A stretch of DNA of 64,000 bases from Stichopus chloronotus (lineage: Eukaryota; Echinodermata; Holothuroidea; Aspidochirotida; Stichopodidae): contig CM037843.1 in assembly GCA_021234535.1 (NCBI GenBank), positions 7,872,979-7,936,978 on the forward strand. The letters are read 5' to 3'. A model generated the notes under the pieces. The model was given only the letters and a program-made list of their open reading frames with translations. It was not told where the DNA came from and ran no database searches. Made by a program: the position numbers and the translations under genes. Positions 39,182 through 49,650 of this stretch are shown piece by piece; the first letter of the stretch is position 1, and each line of letters starts with the position of its first letter.

Positions 39182-40027
39182 CAGGGATGAAATTTAGCGG
39201 TCGTCCGAGACGACCAAAATTTCTGTAGGACGACCAAAGTTACTACCTCAGGTTGTCCTTTGGACGACCAAATTTTACCCCTGGTCATTTATATTGTGAC
39301 GCAATGCTTACAACTCAACACTGAGATGCAACCAAAATATTTAACATGCATGAACTCCATTGCAAAACATCTGTTTTCTTTCACGAAAACCCGCCAAAAT
39401 AACCTGAAATCCACGGTACGTAAAAAGCCAAACAAACAGCCTCAGTGTACAATCACGTTTCAACTGATTTTACTGTACCAGACATGCACATACAGTACAC
39501 AGCAAGTACCAGATAAATGAATCGCAGTCGAAGAATTCGGTCATATGTGCCACGTGCAAGGAGAGCTGGTATGAATTTTCTAAATAATGATAGCACCGTT
39601 CAAGATTAGTAATGTATCATATTTTGATTTGAAACAAACATTATATTATACAGAGATTTTCTTCTATATGATATATACTTTACAGCATCAATGATTCTAG
39701 ATAATGACATTTTTTTATTATCAAAGTGAAAAGGTGGAATTTTACCAGCCTCCTTCTGGAAACCCCCCCCCCCCTTCCCTTTGGATAAACCCTGAGCATT
39801 ACTTTTAAGTTACAAGTCAGTAGTATAATTTAGCTGTGGAAAGTTTCAACCTGTATAAGAAAGACAAATAAAAACATGGTCTTGACTGTGCAAAATACAA
39901 ATTTTGCACATTTCTTGTTTTTATATGTCTGTTGTGGAGGGCGACCAAATTTTTGGGAGGACAACCAAATTTTTGCAGCTGGTTGTCCTTGGGACAACCA
40001 TTTTCAGTTGCTTAAGGATCATCCCTG
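39182..40027. mobile_element. Probable hAT-like element with CAGGGATGA ends
   Basis: The left end CAGGGATGA and right end TCATCCCTG are inverted. Near both ends lie copies of GGACGACCAAATTTT and GGTTGTCCTTTGGACGACC-type blocks. GGATGA flanks both ends, but the duplication cannot be aligned cleanly to 8 bases. The interior carries no recognisable transposase. Confidence 0.5.
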
Positions 40028-41907
40028 GATGATGTACTTTCTCCAGAATTAATTTGAATGACACTTCTAAGACTTTCCTAGGATGAATAACTTTCCCACA
40101 GTGTTTTACTTTTTAAAAACACAACCAAACATGATATGACTGCACATCCTCATAGCTTTCTAAAAACATATCAAAAGATAAGGTTGTGTGTCCACATAGC
40201 CTCTAAAAACATGTATTCTAATTTGTGTTGCATATCCTTGTAGCCTTTGCATGGGTACTGTAGTTTGAACTGTATTTTATCTTTTCTTTTATGGACTCAG
40301 TATTATTTTCAAATTGATGATGCATCGTTCGATATTGGATCAACATCACCAAAGATGACCATCTGACTTTGTTTGGACCAAAATCCAACCATTCATTGTC
40401 CATCCAACATCCATTTTACGTTGGCAAAAAGACTGTAGTGTTTTTTGACTTTGAACTTTCAATTTCAAATTTATTTCTCAGATGTTTTACAAAGTATGTA
40501 CAAATTAAGTAACTGAAATCACTTTTCAGTCGCAAAAAGGATGTTCCTTGACCAATGTTGGCTCGACATTGAAATTACCTGCAGCTGATAAATACCTGAT
40601 CTCAATTTAACCCACTGGAACAAAACCTAATGTCCAACCTATGGCAAAATGTTTACAGGGGTAGCCTTTTCTGGGTAGATAACATAGTATTAGTCTGGGT
40701 AATGCACAATGTTTCATTTCATTGTACATAAGTTACTATCTTGGACCTCCACTGATGATGCAACTACTCTACATAGGTTTGAATGCTCCTGATGTACATG
40801 CTGGGTTCCAAGTTCAAGACGATTCCAATCTTAGCCAGAATCTTAAACCAACCTTTCAAGTACAAATATGTACATGCTGGAAGGAACTGGAACCTTGTTC
40901 CCTTCTACATTTAGTATGTCGTCATTAAGCAGGTGCTCTCTAGAAGATTCTTGCGTGGAAAGTTCTAGCAAGTGACTTTTGTATGTACAGTATACCCGCA
41001 TTGATGGAGAGCGTTTGAAGTACACTTCTACCAATCTGAGGAACATATCGCCATCAGTTCCTTGTTTTTACTTAGTACCTGTGTAATTCTGCCTACACAA
41101 TACTCAACGTATATTAATATATTCATCAGCGAAGCCAGCCAACTGTAGCTTACAGTCAGTCTGTGTACGTTTGTCGTTGTTGTCATTTCCACACCCTGGG
41201 ACACTGCTTTACTGATCTTCTCGGAGGCTCCAGTAACAGTTAGCCAAATTTATCGCCAGTAGCATTCCTTGCCAACACTGTATCCAGTCATTCCAGCATT
41301 GTGGTCACCTACAACGCTACTCGAAGTCTTGAAGTCCAAGCTGTGTTACCAGTTACCTCTCAGTTACCATGTACCACCCTAGTAATAGCTAAGTCAAATT
41401 ATTACTCAAGCTCTCAACTGATTGAACCCCCTTATGTTTTTAGCCAACTTGTACATTGTAATCTGAATCTGTCTGAGTCTAAAGCACGAATGAGTAATTT
41501 TATTTTAATTGAAACTTCAAGCAACACTCTTGTTCCATCTGTCATCTGCTTGGGTACATATTTAGTAGCATTCTTTTCTGTCACTATTCCATGACAGTAG
41601 TAAAATGTACTGCTTGTTTCATTTACAATTTATCTTGCTCACAAGGATGTACACCTACTAAACATTACAGGAATTTCCACTGATTTTGGCTTTTCACTTA
41701 ACATCATGTCAGACACCAAGGCAATAGACTGAGTGCAGTGAGTCCATTGCGTCACTTTGCAACATGATGTGTTGCTAACGTAACTTTGGTACATGGGGTA
41801 TTCTGCATTTACTCCCTGATTGCTACATAGGCCTAGGATAGGTCTACTGTACTTCGTTTTTTCTGTATTGTATTGTATTGTTATTTGTTTGTTTTTTTTT
41901 GGGGGGG
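40028..41907. other. Non-coding stretch between two mobile elements
   Basis: 1.9 kb without a recognisable gene. A 97-codon open frame at 41301-41594 has no ATG-supported domain or motif that I know. Upstream of the ENT start; function unknown. Confidence 0.45.
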
Positions 41908-41913
41908 AAGGAG

Positions 41914-42245
41914 TATGGAACGCCAAAAGAGCAATGAATTTTGTTGTCTCATCGTAGTTTGTCTCAACTTATTTCGTTGTCTCATTTGATTTTGTCTCCT
42001 TTTTGGTTTGTCTCATTCAGTTGTGTCGTCTCACTTAATTTTGTCTCCTTGTAGATTGTCTGATGTACGTTTGCTTCATTTAAGGTTGTCTCATTAAAGT
42101 TTGCCTCATATTAGGTCGTCTCGTTTTAGTTTGCTTCATTAAAGTTCGTCTCCCAACAGTTCGTCTCACAGCAGTTTGCCTCACGGCAGTCCGTCTCACT
42201 GCAGTTCGTCTCAATGCAGTCCGTCTCCCAACAGTTCGGCTCATT
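41914..42245 (-). repeat. Left arm of TU-like element: 15-bp tandem repeats
   Basis: About 20 units of the form TNNAGTTYGYCTC on the plus strand. It mirrors the right arm unit for unit in the outer part, including an irregular subterminal block (CATTTGATTTTGTCTCC and neighbours). The ends of arm and middle are abrupt. Confidence 0.85.
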
Positions 42246-44149
42246 AAAAGTTGCACTTCATTCAGAATGTGAAATCCTGAATGAAAATCCATTGAATTGT
42301 GTTTAACTATCGCTGGTTTTGCCATATGACTTTTCAAAGTTTGAAGATAATACAAAATAGATGGCATGGAATGTTGCACAGTGTCAGAATTTCTTTTCTT
42401 GTGGCTACAGTTCGACTCTTAATTACTTAAATACTGACTTTCACATTGGTTATTGAAATGGATATTCTCTGCTGTCATTAAAATGAAAGTAAAGTAACAA
42501 AGGTCACATCAGACATAGCAACTTTCAAGCTGCTAAATATAGTGCATGATTCATTAATTTTATTGTTATATTTCTACATTTATGACAAAAGTAAGCTTTG
42601 AAAATGGATTCCCGCTTAAAAAGAATTTTCAGAGGAGATGTGGTATAACTGTCATCAAACTTCTGTTATGAATGGTAAATGTTACTGTGACTTATGGGAC
42701 ATTTGTATGAATTTCAGAATGAATTTGCTCATGACATTCAAAAACTGCAAAACATTCTTGAGTTCTCTTAATTTTAATATGCACAGAAATATTCACTTAA
42801 TTTTACAGTACCATTAGCAAAGGAAAATTATTGCTGTACGGTACTGCATTTCTTTACATGGGACAAAACGCATGCAAATGACTTATTTGACATTTTGGGA
42901 CCACGAAGAATAACTATTTTCAATTCCTTCACACTATCTTAATTTTTTTCCAATTTGACTTCCCTCTGCACTTGTTATAATAGCAATTGAGCACAGAATT
43001 AGTATACATTATAGTGTCCTTCATTGACATGAACCCTTATGTGATGGTCATCAATTGATTTGTGTGACGCATAGCACAAGTTAGTGTGACTTATTGGACG
43101 TACTGTGGCATCTCACATTTATGAAAGATATGGCGCACTGTTTGAGAGTCATAATATGTAGATATTTTTTACAAACAGCCATTAAAATATTATGACATAC
43201 ATGAATAATCTGCTGGAGAATTATGTTGAATTCTTGTACTGTACTTGCCTTCTGCCCATAGTGTGATTCTGTCCCAAGTAGTCATGGGGCAAGATTTGTT
43301 TTCCACTCCAACCAACCTTCACTATGATAACATATTTCCAGTTCATGGACAATGATGGGCAATCATAGGCAATAAACATCATCGCTGGCCTCCAAGTCCT
43401 CCCCACACGGGTTAAATGGTGTGAAACCTAATCTTCTGTGCTCTCAGCTATTAAACTGTACCACAATTGCTTGCCTAGTCAACACTCACCTAAGCCGGTC
43501 CATGTATTCTTTTCTTTGCTTAAACTTAAATTCCTTGTTCTGCTTCTCTTATCAGTCTGTTATCTTATTTCTTCGAAGGAAGTCACGGTAGGAAAGTTTA
43601 AAAAAGTTTACCAAGATTAATTGAAAAGCATGTGCAGAACACAAAATAGAATGTAGCCTATAAACAATCTCTGTGTAAGTGGTGAAAGAATCCACAACCG
43701 CGGAATTCCCATACATAGGTAACACAATTATAGCTGAGGTGATGGGAGTGTCACTCAGACAGTGAAGAATCCCCCCCCCCCAAAAAAAAAAATGTTCTTA
43801 ATCAAGGCAAAATAGGATATGAGGCTACACACCTCCATGGCTTTTTCTTGGATATACTGTATGACATTATGTGATTTTGGTCTCTGTAATGATGGGGCAG
43901 AATTTTTGTGTGGAGAACCCTAGTATAGCCGAGACTGACAAGCCGAGGTAGTTGACTTTCTTCCGTCATTTTGCACCAGATCTTAAGTTAAAGTACTAGG
44001 CCGGCCTACTTACATACTGTCACAACCAAGTCTAGTCGAGTCCAGTGTATACACGTACACGTACTAACTATACTTTAAACAGAAAATGTCAAGATTTGCC
44101 CTAATTTTGTCATCAATTATCTTAGATTTAACTTTTTAATTGACGAATA
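42246..44149. other. Middle segment of TU-like element
   Basis: 1.9 kb of AT-rich sequence between the arms, with no ORF above about 60 codons and no transposase motif. A C/A homopolymer junction is present near 43770. This cargo is presumably carried passively. Confidence 0.6.
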
Positions 44150-44628
44150 GCGCCTCGGACTGGGACAAACTGGCATGAGACAAACTAGTTCGGTCAGGCA
44201 AATTGACACAAGGCAAACTCGGCTGAGGCGGACTGCAGTGAGACGAACTGCTGTGAGACGAACTGCGGTGAGGCGAACTGCTGTGAGGCAAACTGCAATG
44301 AGGCAAACTGCAGTGAGACGAACTGCAGTGCGACGGACTGCAGTGAGACGGACTGCAGTGAGGCAAACTGCAGTGAGACGAACTGTTGGGAGACGAACTT
44401 TAATGAAGCAAACTAAAACGAGACGACCTAATATGAGGCAAACTTTAATGAGACAACCTTAAATGAAGCAAACTTACATCAGACAATCTACAAGGAGACA
44501 AAATTAAGTGAGACGATACAATCGAATGAGACAAACCAAAACGGAGACAAAATCAAATAAGACAACGAAATAAGTTGAGACAAACTACGATGAGACAACA
44601 AAATTCATTGCCCTTTTGGCGTTCCATA
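44150..44628 (+). repeat. Right arm of TU-like element: 15-bp tandem repeats
   Basis: About 30 units such as GAGACGAACTGCAGT and GAGGCAAACTGCAAT. Units near the outer end drift in length (16-18 bp) and sequence, while the inner ones are close to identical, suggesting recent inner expansion. Confidence 0.87.
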
Positions 44629-44634
44629 AAGGAG

Positions 44635-46889
44635 GTGGTCAACTTCTACATGGTTACTACCTGTGATACAGTTTCCTCTGTTTATTTAGGACCATTCATA
44701 TGTTTGTAATACACATCTGCTTTAGGCTACTTCAATGTACTTTATAATAAAACAAATTAAAAATAAATTTGAAATTGAAATTTAGTCTAGACTATCTTGT
44801 CAGACTCAAGTGGGGAAACTGTTCCTTTGATTTCAGACTGCCAAAGTCTTAGTTTGGGTTTAAAGTAGTTTGTAACAATGTGAGCAAGTAAAACTTCATT
44901 TCTCCACAGGGGAAAATTAAGAACTCATACAGAATACGTAAAAAATGCAACAGGAAATCTATACAACATCTGACATGTTGCGAGAACAGTAAACTACCTA
45001 TGTGCAGTCGGCCTTCATAATTTCGTAAAGTCTAAACAACCTAAACTCATAAGCCTAACGCAGTAACGGTAATGTTGCAGTAGTGTTAGCAATAGCATGC
45101 ACATACAACATAAGTTGCCACAGATCTGTGTGCATACCTGAAATGAGAGCTGAGATACACTATTATAACATTAGCACTACACAAAATATAAATTTACTAA
45201 CCATTGTCAGAGCCACACGACTTTGACAAAGAGCTTCGCTGTCTTTTGCCAGTTTGGTCTGTTCAGTGAGACATAGTTGCTTACGCTTGCTAACAAGATA
45301 AAACAAAAGTTGTGATGGCAACCAGAAATATCCTTGATCAGTTATTTCTTCATTTTTATTGCCAATCCCATCAAGACTTTTCGTCATAACATGGAAGTTT
45401 AACTTTGACACGTTAACTGCCCGCCTTCATAAATCGCGCGTGAAACTCTCAGCTAGCTGCGCTGCAACAGACAATTCAGTACAGCTAGTATAACTGGAAG
45501 TTACGCAATTCTCAGTCTTCGGTGCCGGTGAATGCAATATGAGAATGAGCCATGTGAATGAATCACTATGGAACCATACCTAAGCGTGACTGTCAAGGGT
45601 CACCACCACCAAGCCATTGTGAAAACTGGTATCGGGAAATTGATTCATAATTGTGGTTCGTTATACACACTGCAAAAAATTCGCAGAAGTAATTGTTGGA
45701 ACTGCCGAATGTAACTGATGTTGTTTTCCGTTGATGGGAAGAGGATTTTGTACTCAGTCTGTGCACCGAACTTAGATGTGCTTTTTATATGCGTAATGCA
45801 GCTGCAGAATCTATTTCATCTTGTCTGTCACTAAACAAAATAAATTCTTAAATGATTCCCGGTGTGTAGATCGATCGATCGATCAATCGATCGATTTAGA
45901 AAGTTTAAATGATTGATCTGTGGTCAAAATACAAAGCAACCGCTGGAAACCGGGTAGAGTGAAATGAAAAGAAGATAAACATATTTTATTTGGGTGAACG
46001 AGTAGATCAGAACTTTGTGGATTCATATACATGGGCATTTAAGAACTCCCCCCCCCCCCTCCATGTTTTCAACACATTCTAATTTACTTACCCAGACTAG
46101 CAGGAAGCACGTCAATTTGATTAAATTATACCGACACTATTGTTTACTAATGACGAGGTCTTCATTGCACATTAAAAATGACATTATTTCTGGGGAATTA
46201 ACTGTCTCTCCGTCAAAAAGACGGGACCGAGGGGACCGAAAAAATACCTACTCATTTCATATATAGTCTAGTACCTCTTGACCGGTGAAGACGTGATATA
46301 GATTTACTTGTCGACTGAAGTCCTGAACTGGTCACACGCAGTGACCACAGCATGTGAGTTGTGACCGTTGCTGCTTAAGAAAGGTTCTTTCCATTGATGT
46401 AGTGAAATAGGACAAAGTTAAACGAAAAATTCTGAATATGCACTCACCTCTAAATATCGTAATCCTCTTAACAGTTAAGTAAGTCACAAATAAATACCAC
46501 TTGGACTCTGAAAAATTAACCCTGTGAACAGAACTATGACATATAATGATATACTCCACAAACCTATGTCTGTGAAATTTTTATCATTGCCAGTGCACTA
46601 ACCACACTTCACAGGGGTAGTATACATTGTCCTTTTAAACTTCGAATTTCAAATCAGCTGTCTGCAAGGGTATTACGAAATACCATCTTTGTAGGACTCT
46701 TCCATTCACATGGGTGAACAGTTCGGAAAACAAAGACTATCAGATCATGATAACCAAAATGACATCATTGTGACCTTTCTTGTGAATAACTCTAACTTTA
46801 TAATACGTCATTAATGGATCCAGAAATTATGTACCCCCAATAATCTTCTTCATGTGTTCTTTATATTTAAACATGAGTGGACACATTAC
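44635..46889. other. Region upstream of the ENT start, possible 5' exon and promoter
   Basis: It is relatively CpG-containing near 45420-45560 (CGCGCG, GCTGCGC). On the minus strand an ORF of 62 codons from the ATG at 45387 runs to a plausible donor GTTAGT after 45202. This could be an ENT 5' exon carrying a uORF, but no sequence evidence ties it to the gene. A GATC microsatellite is at 45869. Confidence 0.35.
45869..45896. repeat. GATC tetranucleotide microsatellite
   Basis: Six to seven GATC units with one GATCAATC interruption. Confidence 0.85.
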
Positions 46890-47031
46890 CTTATTGGTCA
46901 ACAGATCAGTCCAGGGCTCAGCTTCCTCTGTTATTTTATCTAGCCAGTTTCTGCCCGTCTCTGGGCGTGTGGTTAAATGAAGAGCTTGTCTGATTGTGGT
47001 TTTGATGAACAATGGATGGTTGACCTTTGAT
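46890..47031 (-). CDS. Orphan exon-like ORF, unidentified
   Basis: A 142-base segment reads 47 codons between a good acceptor (CACTGCAG) and donor (GTAATG). The peptide, with KTTIRQALHLTTRPETGRNWL and DKITEEAEPW, has amphipathic, protein-like composition unlike the surrounding spurious ORFs. I do not recognise its family. It enters in phase 2 and leaves in phase 0. No partner exon was found on either side, so it may be an isolated exon of a gene or pseudogene, a retained gene fragment, or chance. Confidence 0.35.
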
Positions 47032-47036
47032 CTGCA

Positions 47037-47472
47037 GTGGGTGAGGCACAGCGTACTTGTAATCAGCACTTGTATAACTCGAATAGCAACAGAACAACAG
47101 TATTGTGAAGTACAGTAAATGTTATTTGGAATATTGGATGTACTGCAACAGTGGGCGTGAATTGGAACAGGAAAAAGGACACGGTTGCCTCAGTCAATCT
47201 TCCTGGAAAATAAGTAGAAACGATTTCCAGGTTACGTCAGATTCTTCTTTCACTAAAACTCTTGGCCTCAAAGGCCACTAGACTGGACCAATGCAGGTCC
47301 ACCAGCCTGAACATCTGTTTTGTAGTTCACTCTCAGTAAACGGTGCGCCTGTATTAGTTTCATCTTGTCAGTCAAGTTCTGCCTGAAATTTGCGGTAACG
47401 TAATTATCTCAATGAATGTTATGTATGATATTACAGCTGACACCAGGCAAATGTCAATCGTCATGAAAAAAA
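47037..47472. other. Intergenic, nothing recognised
   Basis: About 0.4 kb without coding or repeat signal that I can support. Confidence 0.5.
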
Positions 47473-47830
47473 ATAAACAGAAATAAAACACTTGTTTTAC
47501 AGATAAAAAAAATAATACTTTTAAATCCAATATCTGTGGACACGGAATGATATGATATTCAAAATAAGCTTGGATGGTGGTCCTCTTTTATAGAAATAAG
47601 TTTCTCACAGAAAGACTGACTTGTTTGTTGCTCAAAATATTTTGTTCATCCAATAGTTCAAAAATTCAAATGTTTCATGTTAAATGTCAATGTTTTTAGG
47701 GGCTGAATCACGTTTTTTCTTCAGCGAGTTGCAAGTTCTTTGGTGATCCTGAAAGGAGTTTACGACTGAGATTTCGGCTATTTTATTTGAATGCCATGTT
47801 GATGAATTGTAAATGTCCCATTTCCCTTAA
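47473..47830 (+). mobile_element. TTAA-type MITE, copy 5 (old)
   Basis: Matches copy 1 through TTGTTTTACAGA, GTGGACACGGAATGATA, AATAAGTTTCTCACAGA and GAATGCCATGTTGATG, ending CCCATTTCCCTTAA. It is more diverged than copies 1 and 2, with an extra stretch in the middle and a worn left end. Confidence 0.7.
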
Positions 47831-48789
47831 GTAATCACCTGAGACTTCCGAGCCATGGGTATCTCCGGTCTCAGTAAATGTGGAAGAAGGACTGAACAAA
47901 TTTAAAGTCTAATTCGGGCAACCGTGATCCATTATAGCGGAACCTAATTGGTTGGGATATTCAATCACAGCAACCCTGCGATTGCTGTAGGTGGTGGGGA
48001 TATTCCCCTTCCCTTCTCGGACTCTAAAAATGATGAAAAATTATGAAATATGTCATCTGTAAAATCACTGGCTGCTCCTTATTGGGAATGGGGGTACTTA
48101 TTTTCTAAAATTGGAAATTTGGTAGAAAGGAAATCATATTTTATTTGACGAGAAGACCCCTTTTTTTTAAAAATTATTTTGGGTTTCAGGCTCTTCGCGC
48201 ACTCTGTTACGTGTGCACACACTTATACCACATTACGCTTATACGTGTCCTACTCCACGTGCCTTCCCCTACTCCATGGTTGCACCCCTCTATCTGTGAC
48301 TCATTTTACCACCCCCCCCCCTTCCCTCTGGCGCCGCCCTGTGTGACATCAGATCATTAAGTGACATTGGTAAACTACCACGTCGATTAAGTTGAGGACA
48401 TTAGGTTTTTGAGGAGATTCCATAAATCCCGGGGCCTGTCCAACACAGATTCGATAGCCAGTTTCATCATGCTGGGACAGCGGGGCGGATCCAGAAGGTC
48501 AGTGGGTAGCACAACACTGATTCACCAAACTTTCCGTCACTAGTCCAATTTGGCTGGTGAAGGATTGCTTCACACTTCATTAATAAATTACACCTTTTCA
48601 ACAATTACACACCAAACTTTGGAGTCTTTGTGTGCTGGCTGGGAGACTGTTTTAGCCCGACTTAAGATTTATTACTTTTTTTGTAAAGGTTGTTGGCTTG
48701 ATGAATAACTGTTTGACTTAATTGCCATTTTCGCAATGAAATTTGGCACTTTTTCTGTCCTACTAAGTTTTAAAACAAAAGATAATTTT
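47831..48789. other. Intergenic, nothing recognised
   Basis: About 1 kb of AT-rich sequence with a C9 run near 48310. No gene, no family repeat. Confidence 0.5.
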
Positions 48790-49650
48790 TGGAAACAAAC
48801 GTGGTGAATTATTCACAGCGAAATCCGTAATTATCTTTCAAATAGGGTCAACAAGTCACAACTTTCAAAAACATATAGATTCAAAGCCAATGAATATTTT
48901 GCGTGGTGTCCCACAAGGCTCTATATATTAGGCCCATTACTTTTTATTCTTTATGTTAATGATATTTATTGTGTCACTAAAAACTGTTTTACCGTTTTAT
49001 TTGCAGATAATACTTATATTTTCTTCATGCACGGGTCGATCTCATGGAAATGAAAAGTAATATTTCCAGCCGACTTGAAAATTTACATGCCTGGTTTTCT
49101 GCAAGTATAAACTTTCTACTAATGTAAGGAAAAAAATTACATCGTTTTTAATGATAAAAATGTTCCAATCATTTGACCATCGATATTAAAATAAATTCCC
49201 GAGAAAGGTGGACTACATACAACATTTTTAGGTCAATATAATTGACTCTGGTCTGACTTGGAAATATCTTACACAGCTCTTTGCGAGCAACATTGCACGA
49301 GGTAGGATTCTCACGAAATCAAATTATTCCCTACCCAAACACGTTCCTGCTAGAACTCCTTGCCATATACAGTCAAAAGTGCTGCTTCACTAAGAAATCT
49401 AAGTGCCTGTATGAGTACCTATTAATTTGGACTATTATTCGGTGCCTACTTTGCTTAACTACCTTTACTTGCTTGTTTTTGTTTTTGGAGTGAGTCTAAC
49501 ATAGTTAAGCCTAGGTCAAATAGCAACTCCCTGCCATGGTTAGAGCAATTCCTTTCTCTTTGTATTGTACATATTTAATCCATTACAAGAAGAGGACTTT
49601 AAACATGAAATGTACGTATATCGAGAAGAACCAAATAATGAAATGAAAAG
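48790..49650 (+). pseudogene. Dead non-LTR retrotransposon fragment (reverse transcriptase)
   Basis: Across shifted frames the sequence reads NYLSNRV, then GVPQGS, then LGPLLFILYVNDI, then VLFADNT, then LENLHAWF. This is the order of the palm-domain motifs of LINE-type reverse transcriptases. The catalytic FADD box is changed to FADN, a frameshift splits GVPQGS from LGPLLF, and several stops follow. A 3'-UTR-like tail ends near an AATGAAATGAAA run at about 49640. This is a 5'-truncated, inactive copy; Jockey- or CR1-like clades are both possible. Confidence 0.7.

Larger units (their letters stand above)
41914..44628. mobile_element. TU-like foldback element, complete (2.7 kb)
   Basis: Perfect inverted termini TATGGAACGCCAAAAG and CTTTTGGCGTTCCATA bound two long arms. 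Each arm is built of ~15-bp tandem units (consensus GAGRCRAACTNNARY). The left arm is about 330 bp and the right about 480 bp. AAGGAG directly flanks both ends (41908-41913 and 44629-44634). The ~1.9-kb middle has no transposase or other recognisable ORF. Long terminal inverted repeats made of 15-bp units are the hallmark of sea urchin TU elements, and more broadly of foldback elements. TU elements are reported with 8-bp duplications; only 6 bp match here. Confidence 0.85.

Noticed and set aside
44150..44628. CRISPR array
   Set aside because: The units are direct 15-bp tandems without spacers, mirrored by an opposite arm, in an animal genome. This is a foldback transposon arm.
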